Shown here in pieces: positions 34,599 to 43,338 of a stretch of DNA of 64,000 nt (positions within the stretch are counted from its first letter, which is position 1; each line of letters starts with the position of its first letter). The notes under the pieces are model-generated. The model was given only the letters and a program-made list of their open reading frames with translations. It was not told the origin of the DNA and did no database searches. Made by a program: the position numbers and the translations under genes. The stretch comes from Effrenium voratum (Eukaryota; Sar; Dinophyceae; Suessiales; Symbiodiniaceae), in assembly GCA_963377175.1 (NCBI GenBank), contig CAUJNA010002157.1:158327-222326 (forward strand). Reading direction: 5' to 3'.

Positions 34599-35196
34599 CC
34601 GTGTGCCGTTGAGCTACTGGAGTCATTCCCTTTGGCGGAAATTCAGCCTGGAACCCTATTCCCCTAAGAGGAGGTTCCTCTAGACACGTGAGTTTTCATC
34701 ATGAAATCGTCAAGAAGATCTCTTTGCGGGCCCGTATCAGCTAGCTCAGTTGCACCGTGTTTTTGTCCTGGCTCCCACATTGGCCGACCCGAAAGCATCA
34801 GTAGCAACCGGGCTGGAGAACTATATCCTTGAGAGTTGAGAGTGACCAAAAGCCCAAGGCCAATTACAGTCTTTGCCCTTTTACCCACTTGCAATACTTG
34901 ACAGTAAAGCTTCCAGCGTCTTTTGCGCGTCCCGTGCAGATGCCGTCAGAAAAGGCTTCGACGAGGCGCCGACAAGTCAAACATGGTGACTTGCATGGCT
35001 TGTCCATGTGAGGGTTTTCCAGTAGTCCATGGTCAATTTTGGAGCATTTTGTGATACTGGCTCATGTAGATGCAGGCCATCGCCATGACACCTAGACTTT
35101 TTTTTTTGGGGGGGTAGCGACGATCCTATGCTTTGGAGGCCACCTTGTGCCCATTGGTTGGTCCTGCTGGGAAGCACGCTATGCCAATCATTATGC
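34599..35196. other. No supported gene
   Basis: Mixed sequence with no motif-bearing ORF. A T9/G7 homopolymer pair lies near 35100-35115. Confidence 0.4.
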
Positions 35197-35271
35197 GGCT
35201 GTGGGTCAAAACCAATGGTACCATCTTGGTGTAGGTGCACCACCCATTTTAGTCTATTTTAGTGGGGATTG
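35197..35271 (+). mobile_element. TIR element family A, copy 3 (truncated)
   Basis: Begins GGCTGTGGGTCAAAACC and includes GTAGGTGCACCACCCATT and TTTTAGTGGGGATTG, but lacks the right-hand third and its TIR. ATGC occurs directly on both sides (35193-35196 and 35272-35275), which may be coincidence because the right end is missing. Confidence 0.7.
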
Positions 35272-35721
35272 ATGCGATGGGCTATGCGCATTGGGCCGGA
35301 AAGGGCAGAGTTTCGGAATTGGGGCGCTGGCTGAGTATTACTGGGCTTGGCAACGGAGTATGAAGATTCGTTTCATGGGGAATCCCTATCTTGGGTTGGC
35401 AAATTATCATAATTGCCCCACTTCAGCAGAGCCCAGCCTGAATAAGCACGAAAGATCGACGCTGATCCTGCGCTGACCGAGAATCGGCAACCGAACTTAC
35501 GAACCTATCCGACATGGACCGGCCAGTTTGATTTGACAGCTCGGTCGTTTGAAACAGGCCTTGGTCTAATGAGAACAGACTAGCATGTGCACATGTGTAT
35601 ATATATATAGATATCTGTGTTCAAACGGCAGGGTGGTGCAAAATGGGTTGGGACGAAAAGTTGCAACCTCCCCATCTGGAGAGAAATCTTTAGAGACTCC
35701 ATCGGATCCAAGCTGTCGCAG

Positions 35722-35826
35722 GCCGTGGAGCAGGGTAGTGCGGAGCTGTTCTCGGCGCCCTTGTACGTGGTCAAGGCGGAGTGGGCGTGCTGGGGCCGGT
35801 GGGCTCGGGCGCGCGCCTGTGTTTGA
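35722..35826 (+). CDS. Candidate exon, unknown
   Basis: After AAGCTGTCGCAG|GCC the frame reads AVEQGSAELFSAPLYVVKAE and continues, Trp/Ala/Arg-rich, to TGA. A GC donor at GTCAAG|GCGGAG (35776) would end the exon before the Trp-rich part and matches the GC-donor style of the oxidoreductase gene. The family is unknown. A run of about 14 C follows at 35827-35840. Confidence 0.4.
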   Translation, partial: AVEQGSAELFSAPLYVVKAEWACWGRWARARACV

Positions 35827-35840
35827 ACCCCCCCCCCCCC

Positions 35841-37391
35841 TTCGTGGCTTTCGGGGAGACCAAGGCTCGGTTGGCCCGACCCAAACCTTGAGGCTTTAGG
35901 TTTTCGGAGGCGTTTTTTGGGCTCGGTGTTGGTGCCAGTGAACTTGCAGCTTGCAGGATGGGTCTTTCCCATCCCCCGCAATTGATGGGTTGAAACCGGC
36001 TAGACTTTCATTGGGGGTCCCACCCCCCCCTTAAAAGACACGAGAGGTCGCAAAAGGGCTCCTAGGTTTAAATTTCACGCCGCCAATACTTTTCCCATGT
36101 TTGGGACATCATCATTGCAAGAGTTGTGTATGTGTATGCACATGTACATGCAAATGTATATGCATATGCACATGTGGTATATGTCTATGTTTGTTTCTAC
36201 GTCCATGTCAGTGCCTATAGTGTATGTAAATGTAAATGTAAATGTAGGCATCTGAAACATACAGGTGTTTTTCAGGAGGCATCACGAAAGATGTCTGGGT
36301 GATGAGTTGCATCCGTGGACGTGAGACCCTGACCCACCTTTCAAGAACACGATATGCCCCCCCCTTCCAATTCTGGGAGCCTTGAGGAACTTGATTTTTT
36401 TGCAGCCACGTGGACAAACAGTAACGCGCTTTTATGGGGTTGAGCGGTCTGTGTAGAGCGCGCAACATGAATAGCTTGAAAATCAAGATTTTATGCAGAT
36501 CGCAGTTCTGGGCCCAATTGGTCAATTGCACGCTCAGCCCCGCAGGCATGGCGTGTCCACATGGGCTTCGCCCGAACAAATGGGCGGCTGGGTTGCTGCG
36601 TGGCTGCGTGGGTGGGAATTGGACAGGCTGCACCACACACACTAGGTGTTGGTGCAGTTTCCCTGGTTTACGCCAGCAGTCACAGCTGCATGGTTGGCGG
36701 GGTTTCAGATTCCAGGCTTTGTGAAGCACGCGATTTCGAGCTTTCCAGGCCTATGTGAAGGAGCTCACCTCCTATGGCCTTGCTGCCAGGGCGCGCGCGA
36801 AAATCGATTCGACCAGGGTGCCTTAAATTTTCTCCCGGGCTGGAGGAGCTTGGTGTCCAGCCAGTTCAAAGAGTTGTTCTTTTCAGACGCAGGAGACAAT
36901 TCTACTTGTGCTGCGAGTATGGCTGTAAAGCTGTACCCTGAGTCCAAAGGCACAGAAACGAGGAAGGAACGAGCTGGGGTCCGGCTGGCGTTCAAAATCA
37001 GCTGAGTTCGGACACATTCCCCCATTCTCTGCAGGCGTGAACACGCCTGACTCAAATAAGCTTGGATAAAAGTGACTGACGTTTATCGCCACCGCCTTCG
37101 TCAATGAGGATCAAAGCTTTGATTTAGAGGCCCTGAACGTAGATCGAAACAAATGGGAATCACAGACCCAAAGCGCCACACCACCGCCTTCACTACCTTG
37201 GTGCGTTTGAGTATGAGCTCACTGCTGACACCTGTGACATGTCAAGGCATGATTTTCCCCCCGCATGTCGGAGTTGCTTTTGCTTGGAGCGCAGGGCTTG
37301 GCTGATTCTGGCCGGCTGCATGGATTTTTGTCAAAAACAGTTGGGCGGGGGGGCAACCATTTCTGGTGGGTTTCCTTTTGGCGTTCCTTGA
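35841..37391. other. No supported gene
   Basis: Includes ATG/TGTA-rich sequence at 36125-36250 and short ORFs of mixed quality at 36434-37005. No motifs. Confidence 0.4.
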
Positions 37392-37535
37392 ACTCGAGGA
37401 GAAACGTGTAGCCTCAAACCTCTCACCGGCGAGGCCAAGGAAGCGGCAGAGGACGCAGAGGAGGGCGGGTACCAGAAGCGGGACTACAAGGCGGGAGCTG
37501 GGCTTTCTCGAGCGAAGCCGAGGTGCCCCAAATGA
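37392..37535 (+). CDS. Candidate exon, acidic/charged, unknown
   Basis: The frame LTGEAKEAAEDAEEGGYQKR, followed by DYKAGAG, is open from 37392 to TGA 37533-37535. It is highly charged and Ala/Glu-rich, with G/C-ending codons: a clear coding look that an ATG-based search misses. The left border is probably CTCGAG|GAG (37399) or later. A donor CCGAG|GTGCCC (37523) is possible. The family is unknown. Sequence from 37536 to 38041 shows nothing further. Confidence 0.4.
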   Translation, partial: TRGETCSLKPLTGEAKEAAEDAEEGGYQKRDYKAGAGLSRAKPRCPK

Positions 37536-38041
37536 GGGGTTCCCCATTTCATAGAGCGCGCAAATGATTCGTGGTGGCCGAAAGTTGCACTGGTCAGGTA
37601 AAAGTCCTCGGGTCAACTGACAAAGCCACTTGAAAGGTGATCTTCCTTTGCAGGACGCCGTGAGGCTGCACAAGTCACAAGGAAAGTTCAGTTCTGCAAG
37701 TTTGGCTAAGCCTTCAGCAGCTCATTTTGAGCCTCATTGCGCCGTCTTCCCTTTCAGCAGCTCACCTTTCTCCCGTTCTGGTCTTCATGTTTGAGCCGTT
37801 AGCGCAGAGCACCTACGCCAACCTCGGTGGGGGGCCTTGCTTCAGGTCAACATGAATCCCAGTTCAATGATCCCCTTTTTCCCTTTTTGTTTGGCAGGTG
37901 ATGCACAAGCTGTGGTTCCATGATCGGGCAGTTGCTCGGCCGTCAGCTTGCAAATGCAAGCCACATCATAGCTATTCCATTGGAGTTATTGATGATGGGG
38001 GTGGCCAATGCCCCTCCCCCGGCTTGCTCGAAAAAGCCACA

Positions 38042-38935
38042 CACCCCGCAAATCCCACACAAACAAACTTTGTATTCAAGCAACTCTAGGCCAACCCTAC
38101 ACCCATTTCCAGCCCATACACAAACACCCTACACAGACCTGACCCACCCCCAAATCAACCCGAAACCAACCTTAGACCATCCCATCCCACCCTATCACCC
38201 TGTCACCCACTGTAAGCCAGCCCCAAAACATTCCTAAACCCCTCAACCAACCCTAAACCCAGTTCTTCCCTCAGTGTCTTTTTTGATGCTACGGCGGGCC
38301 CCAACCCCCCACAGTGCAAGTTTTTTCCAACCCTAAGCCAACCTGAAATTCAACTTTCAGCCAACCCCAAACCCACCCTAAACCAGCATCAAGCCCAACA
38401 ACCCTAACCAACACCAAGCCCAACAACCCCAACCCCAACCTGACACGCGGTCAAAAAGCGGCGCTTGGAAGCCCGCCGCGCTCGTCAGCGGGGGGGGGGG
38501 GTTCCGACGCCCACCTTCAGCAAGCGGCGTGCCGGGCCTTTGAAGAGCGCTGAACCTAAACCGACCTGACACCACACAAAACCCACCCTACACCCCTCCC
38601 AAAACTAGCTAAACCAGCCCTACACTGCCTTAAAACCGCTCAACCCACCTGTAAACCAACCCTAAGCCACCTAAACCAATCTTCCTAAGCCCACCCTTTA
38701 AACATCCTCCCTAAACCAGCTTTAAGTTGGTGGCGTCCAGAGTTGCACCTTGTGCTGTCCAACGCTTTGCCCAAGCCGTCGTTCGTTTAACGCCAGGGCA
38801 ATCCGCGCCCCGTGACCAGCCAACCAACCCTGAGCCAACCATACAATTCACCTTACAACCAGACCTAAACGACCTAAACCCACCCTCAACCAAACCCAGC
38901 CAGCCCTAAGCCATCCCTGCCAGCCAACTCTGTTG
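38042..38935. repeat. Degenerate telomere-like CCCTAAA/AACCAACC sequence
   Basis: The plus strand is dominated by AACCCTAAACC, AACCAACCCTAAGCC and CAACCCTAACC variants, that is TTTAGGG/TTGGTTTAGG on the minus strand. Two non-repetitive GC islands (about 38450-38550 and 38735-38825) interrupt it and may be exons or captured sequence. The motif is the reverse complement of the 43.3-46.8 kb array unit. Confidence 0.75.
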
Positions 38936-39062
38936 CCCCGAGTTGAACACCCACCAAGCTTGCAGCTTGCTGGTGATGCGGGGGCGGGGGGGGGGGGCGG
39001 GATGTTGCTGGGTGCAGCATCTTGGCCCAAGAAGAAACGCAGAAACTTGAACCTGCGACCAG

Positions 39063-39356
39063 GAGCTCTCCCCCGAGTCAAAGGAAGCCGCGCGTGAAGC
39101 CACCGACGAGGCCGGGAAATCGATAGGACCGGCGGCGATGGGTGGCTGTGAAATTTGGCAGTCAATAGGGAACAGCTCGAAAAACATGGTGGATGATGCA
39201 AGTCTGTATACAAATGGTGAGTTTCAACAGGCAACCCTCAAAAAATGTTTATTGAACATAAATGCATCCCCCATGATGTCTACCCAGCGTCCCGGCGTGG
39301 TTACAGGTTAGCTGAAGCGGTTTCCGGCCCCAAACCACTGATTGGAATAGGTTAAG
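39063..39356 (+). CDS. Candidate long exon, 97 codons, unknown
   Basis: After GCGACCAG|GAG the frame stays open for 97 codons to TAA 39354-39356. It starts ELSPESKEAAREATDEAGKS and ends in a basic/hydrophobic segment (LAEAVSGPKPLIGIG). The first 30 codons are G/C-ending and strongly charged. The later part has more neutral codon use, so the true exon may stop earlier. An internal ATG lies at 39138. No family was recognised. Confidence 0.4.
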
Positions 39357-39811
39357 GCAAGTGTGTTTTCCAGATTGGCAATTGGTTGTCGTTTCAATTC
39401 CTTCGGCGGGGTCTGCAGGCTTCTCCTTAACACTGGTTCTTGTTCTACACTGGTCCTTTATATTCCAATAAGTGAGCACATAAAGACATAGCTAAATGGA
39501 CAATCGACAAATACTGGGGTAGACTTTGGATACATTTTACATTTTACCAGTGACTCAAAGTGAAGCAACCAACAAAATATACATTCTATAACTGGGCCTA
39601 ACTCTAATCATGAATATACGAGTATGTAGATAGACCACTTCATGAAGCAATACGGGGAATCCACCCACGGGCGTCGGCCATGCGCCAGGCGGAAGCCAAG
39701 CCGATGCAGATCGTCCTCACGAAATCTGCCCGAGACTGAGCTTGACTGCTGCCTGTTTCGGCTTGCTGGTGTGGTGAGGCTCAGGTGAGACACCCGTGAC
39801 GAAGCTGAAAT
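39357..39811. other. No firmly supported gene
   Basis: A plus frame at about 39675-39742 (AMRQAEAKPMQIVLTKSARD, then TGA) is short but protein-like. Nothing else. Confidence 0.3.
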
Positions 39812-39924
39812 GGCTGTGGTTGTCAAAACCGTTTTGGGACAGGTGAATTCACCACCCATTTTGGTCTATTTTAGTGGGGATTGGGATGTTCACTGGGGGC
39901 TAAACGGGATTTTGACCCATGGCC
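39812..39924 (+). mobile_element. TIR element family A, copy 4 (113 bp)
   Basis: Starts GGCTGTGGTTGTCAAAACC and ends ATTTTGACCCATGGCC. AAAT flanks both ends (39808-39811 and 39925-39928). The interior is intact (AGGTGAATTCACCACCCATT and GGGGATTGGGATGTTCACT). Its right end supplies the last few codons and stop of the minus ORF at 39900-40226. Confidence 0.85.
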
Positions 39925-40226
39925 AAATGGAACTGCCTTCCAAAGCCTGGAGGTTCGTCATTTTGGGAGAAGTGCATGAATTCCCATGAGGTAGATGTCA
40001 TTTTCGGGCCGGGCATATCCTGGGAATCCTTGTAAGTCTGCTCGACGACTGTCCAGCGGGTCTCTGCTCGACTGGCTTCCCTTGCGCCGAGGACCACCCC
40101 GCGCTGGCCGGGGGCAAGCAGTCCATGCAGAAGTCCACAGCCCAGAGAGAAGTGGATTGAGACGGTGTTTAAAGGATCAGACCACACGGGAAGCCGAAAT
40201 TGATAGAAATCATCCCAAATGATCAA
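39900..40226 (-). CDS. Possible minus-strand ORF, 108 codons, unknown
   Basis: Residues about 30-100 (GQRGVVLGAREASRAETRW, then TVVEQTYKDSQD) are hydrophilic and protein-like. The C-terminal residues and stop codon come from the right TIR of the family-A element, so any original reading frame was truncated by the insertion. The family is unknown, and no splice borders were established. Confidence 0.3.
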   Translation of the reverse strand: MIIWDDFYQFRLPVWSDPLNTVSIHFSLGCGLLHGLLAPGQRGVVLGAREASRAETRWTVVEQTYKDSQDMPGPKMTSTSWEFMHFSQNDEPPGFGRQFHLAMGQNPV

Positions 40227-40486
40227 ACCACAAGTGACATTCAGTTTGAACTAAGTTTCAAAATAAGTGAAGCTGAGTTGCGTTTTCTGAAACCTCTAGA
40301 AAGTTGGATCGGTTCCCTTTGGGTTCCGTGGAACAGACAAAGTCCCAAAAAATCTGGATGGATGATGGGAGTTGCCTGAGCGGCGGTGTTTTCTTCTCAC
40401 GACCAATAATGGGGCCTGGGGGCAGGGAGGCGGCCAGAGAGGAGGGAGCCCGAATTAGCTCGTAAGCCCGCAAGGCCTTGTTCTTG

Positions 40487-40548
40487 GCCCCCCTCCCTCC
40501 CCTCCCCTCCCCTCCCCTCCCCTCCCCTGCCCTCCCCTCCCTCCCATG
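40487..40548. repeat. (CCCCT)n pyrimidine tract
   Basis: About ten CCCCT units with CCCT interruptions form a pure polypyrimidine strand, and the other strand is GGGGA. It has quadruplex and triplex potential. Flanks 40227-40486 and 40549-41443 show no supported gene. Confidence 0.9.
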
Positions 40549-41443
40549 CCCCGTGAAACAAGGGGGCTCACTCTGTCTTTTTGGGTGAAATGAAGGAACT
40601 TGTTGCTTTGCTTGACGGAATTGGATCAGACAACAGGGGCTTGGTGAAGACTCCGGCGCATTCCTTCAGTTGGCCAATTCCAAATGTGTTCGGGGAAGGA
40701 TCTCACAAGGGCCCACTGCGTTTTTGGATCCCCACGGAGCCCAGCTCGATCAGAAAGAAACCCAAGATGATTGTGGACCCATGCCTTTGCAAGACATTTT
40801 GCGTGCGTTTGGGCTGCGTCCTTTGGGTTTGGCTTTCGTTGTCGAGATTCAGTGGGTGATCAGTAACAGGCTTCAGCGCCAAATGTCTGGCTCATCACGG
40901 CGGCGCTGCCAAAGGTCAGGGCTACAAGCTTCTACTCTTAATCTCGTTTTTTGGGGATGGGACCTGGAATTCAACAGGATGGTAAGCTTCTGACAAAGAG
41001 AAGAGAACTTGAGTGCCCTTTGCTTCATGTAACCGGCAAGCTCACCCCCTTCGCCTCCGGAGGCCAGATTTTGCAGCCTACATCGTCAGCCCAGATGTGG
41101 CACATTCGTTTGGAATGGCGGGCCCCCGCAACATGGGTGGATTTACTTAGCTGGGGGCCTTGTTGCGGGGGCCCTCCATTTCAGGCGCCGACTGAGATGG
41201 ATTTACTTAGGTTCCCTTTTCAACACAAGCCCAAAATGGGTGCACGGCACTCTCAAAAACCAAGCCCAGACAGAGTGCATCCATTTCTTGTGGATGCCTT
41301 TGCCTCATTCAGGCAGGTTTTCAGACAACCCCCAACATGTTTGTGCTTGTCGAGGGTCCCACTGGTGGAATATTTTTTAAAGGCCTCAAGCCCATGTAGG
41401 CGCTTTTGATCCCTCTTGAGATTTTGCTTTCTCGTGTCGGCAG

Positions 41444-41552
41444 GTTCAAGGCCTACGTGGAGCTGGCGACGGATGCCGCGCAGCGCTGGCTGCCCCCGGA
41501 TGGCGAGCTGAACGGGTGCTGGCGCCAGCAGTTACAGGGACCAACGGGATGA
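41444..41552 (+). CDS. Candidate exon, unknown helical protein
   Basis: A long pyrimidine tract ending CTCGTGTCGGCAG|G precedes a frame reading FKAYVELATDAAQRWLPPDG, then ELNGCWRQQ, to TGA 41550-41552. The G at 41444 completes a split codon. Codons are strongly G/C-ending. A donor at AACGG|GTGCTGG is possible. This is among the most convincing exons in the 26-49 kb region, but the family is unknown. Confidence 0.5.
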
Positions 41553-41595
41553 AGCTTCGCAGCCCAGGATTCAGGAAACCTCGGGTTGATACAAA

Positions 41596-41680
41596 AATGG
41601 AGGGCTGTCCCAGTTTAGTAAAAATCTAGGGGTGTCCCTTTTTAGTAAGAAATGGAGGGCTGTCCCAGTTTAGTAACTCC
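41596..41680. repeat. Three tandem 27-bp units
   Basis: AATGGAGGGCTGTCCCAGTT followed by TAGTAA occurs identically at 41596 and 41650, with a diverged copy (TAGGGGTGTCCC) between, giving a 27-bp period. Confidence 0.85.
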
Positions 41681-42586
41681 AACCTCACAGAATCCGCCAG
41701 GTTCGTGAATCAGCGGAAATTAGAACGGGTCACCTGCAGGCAAACAGCGAACGTACGATCGATGATCCCCCCATGCCTGGGTATTCCAGTTTTCTGGCTT
41801 TGGGGGATTGTGGACATTCCTTCAACACGATATTCCAGGAAACCTCAGTGACATGGTGGTGGGTGAGAACATGGTATGGATGGATGATGGGTGTTTTTGA
41901 TAAATCCCTATGCAAGAATCCCCAATTGTTCACTTCTTGCCCACGCAATCCTTGGGCCGGACTCCGCCTCAAGCCGTTTCAGCTTGCATGGATTGGGCCC
42001 GTGAAGGTGCTTGGAACCGGCAGCCCCGAGGCAACAGGTCAGTCATCGATAGCTTTGTTGTCTAGAATAGCACCCAAAAACCATCTTGGAACTGGACCCC
42101 GCATGTGCCGGCGTGGATTACTCCAAACTTCTGCCAGGCCCCCAAAAGTGGGAAGCTTGCTCAAGGCAACTACCTCGCCCATCTCACTGGCCTTTGGCTC
42201 AGTCGGAGTTCGGGTCTGTTGGATGAGGCATTGGAGTTCACATGGAAGGCAGTGTGCAGACCACGCAGCGCGGCTTTTACACGCATCTCAGCTAGCTTGC
42301 AATGCCTGCCGGGCCGCGATGCACGGGTCGGGTGAGATTGCAGTCCCTTTGCGCTTTCCAGGCTACAGCAGCTCGCTTGTTTCGGTTTTGCCCGACAAAA
42401 GGCCAGCAATCCTCGGTGGACCTCGAACTGGTTTGGATATATGTTTGGATTGGATTGGACGCTGAGATCCGATGTGACTGAACTTTCCGTTGCGTTTCCC
42501 CCTACCTTTGTAGCCTTTCCCATGCCGACGGAGCCAGTGCCATGGCTCACAAGGCGCGCGGGGAGGCGGTTTGTAGGTGAGTTCAT
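41681..42586. other. Competing ORFs, no assigned gene
   Basis: A 230-codon plus frame (41773-42465) and a 76-codon frame (42105-42335) overlap. The latter's SGLLDEALEFTWKAV segment is protein-like. Frame switching suggests exonic fragments or decay. Confidence 0.3.
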
Positions 42587-42783
42587 GCGGCTGCGGGTCC
42601 CAGCAAGAGGTCCGGCGAAAACGCTGCCCGTGTTTTGGAGATCCGTCTGGGTCCAGCCGAAATCGCCGGGTGCTTGATTGGTTTTTAAGGGTAAGAAGGT
42701 GTGCTATGGAAAGGTGTAAATGCAGGTCAGTGGATTGATGAGACCTACCAGGAAGTCCCTGATGAGGATGGCAATCCGAGCTA
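42587..42783 (+). pseudogene. Decayed coding fragment, left arm of inverted duplication
   Basis: Nearly the reverse complement of 42990-43156 (GGCTGCGGGTCCCAGC and TGGGTCCAGCCGAAATCGCC blocks). The plus frame includes WIDETYQEVPDEDG, which is protein-like, and then stops. Relative to the right arm, this copy has an extra segment of about 25 bp before TGGATTGATGAG. The function is unknown. Confidence 0.55.
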
Positions 42784-42989
42784 GTAGATTTCCTGAGTGG
42801 GGTGTCACCATCATGTTGGCCTTCGGCTGCTAGACGAGGTCAAAGAGTAAATTGGGGCAAAGGCCTTCTTAAGTTTGCATGGTCTTGGATGCTGTTGGGG
42901 TTTTGCGGATGAAAAACGGTTTCCGAGGCCGAGGGTCATCCATGGAAGGCATTGAATCCAATCACAGGAACCCGGCGGCGGAAAGCATA

Positions 42990-43156
42990 CTCGGTTTTGC
43001 CGTCCTCATCGGGGACTTCCTGCTAGGTCTCGTCAATCCAGAGCACAACTTCTTGCCCTCAAAAGCAACCGCGCACTCGGCGATTTCGGCTGGACCCAGA
43101 CGGGTCTCCAAAACACGGGCAGAGTTTTCGCTGGACCTGCTGGGACCCGCAACCGC
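42990..43156 (-). pseudogene. Decayed coding fragment, right arm of inverted duplication
   Basis: On the minus strand it carries the same WIDET-QEVPDEDG reading, but the Tyr codon of the left arm is a TAG stop here, followed by KTEYAFRRR. Either arm could be closer to the ancestral gene. Both are fragments. Confidence 0.55.
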
Positions 43157-43239
43157 TTGCTGGGGTTGTTGCGGGGAAGCGTTGAACCCCGTCACCCAAC
43201 GCGGCGACTCGGCAGAGCCGATCCCGATTGCGATGTCAG

Positions 43240-43336
43240 GTGTCTGCGGTGCTGCCTTCCGCCAGCGCCCCGGACCTGCGGAGGAGCCGCCTGGAGAAGC
43301 TCCTCTCCCAGGCGGGCGATGCGATTCTTGCAGAGG
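43240..43336 (+). CDS. Candidate exon next to the giant array, unknown
   Basis: GCGATGTCAG|GTG opens a 32-codon frame reading VSAVLPSASAPDLRRSRLEK, then LLSQAGDAILAEG. It is amphipathic helical, with G/C-ending codons, and ends at GAGG|GTACGG. The 10-bp GGTTYAGGTT array starts within a few bases of this donor, so if the exon is real, the whole array is intronic. The family is unknown. Confidence 0.5.
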
Positions 43337-43338
43337 GT

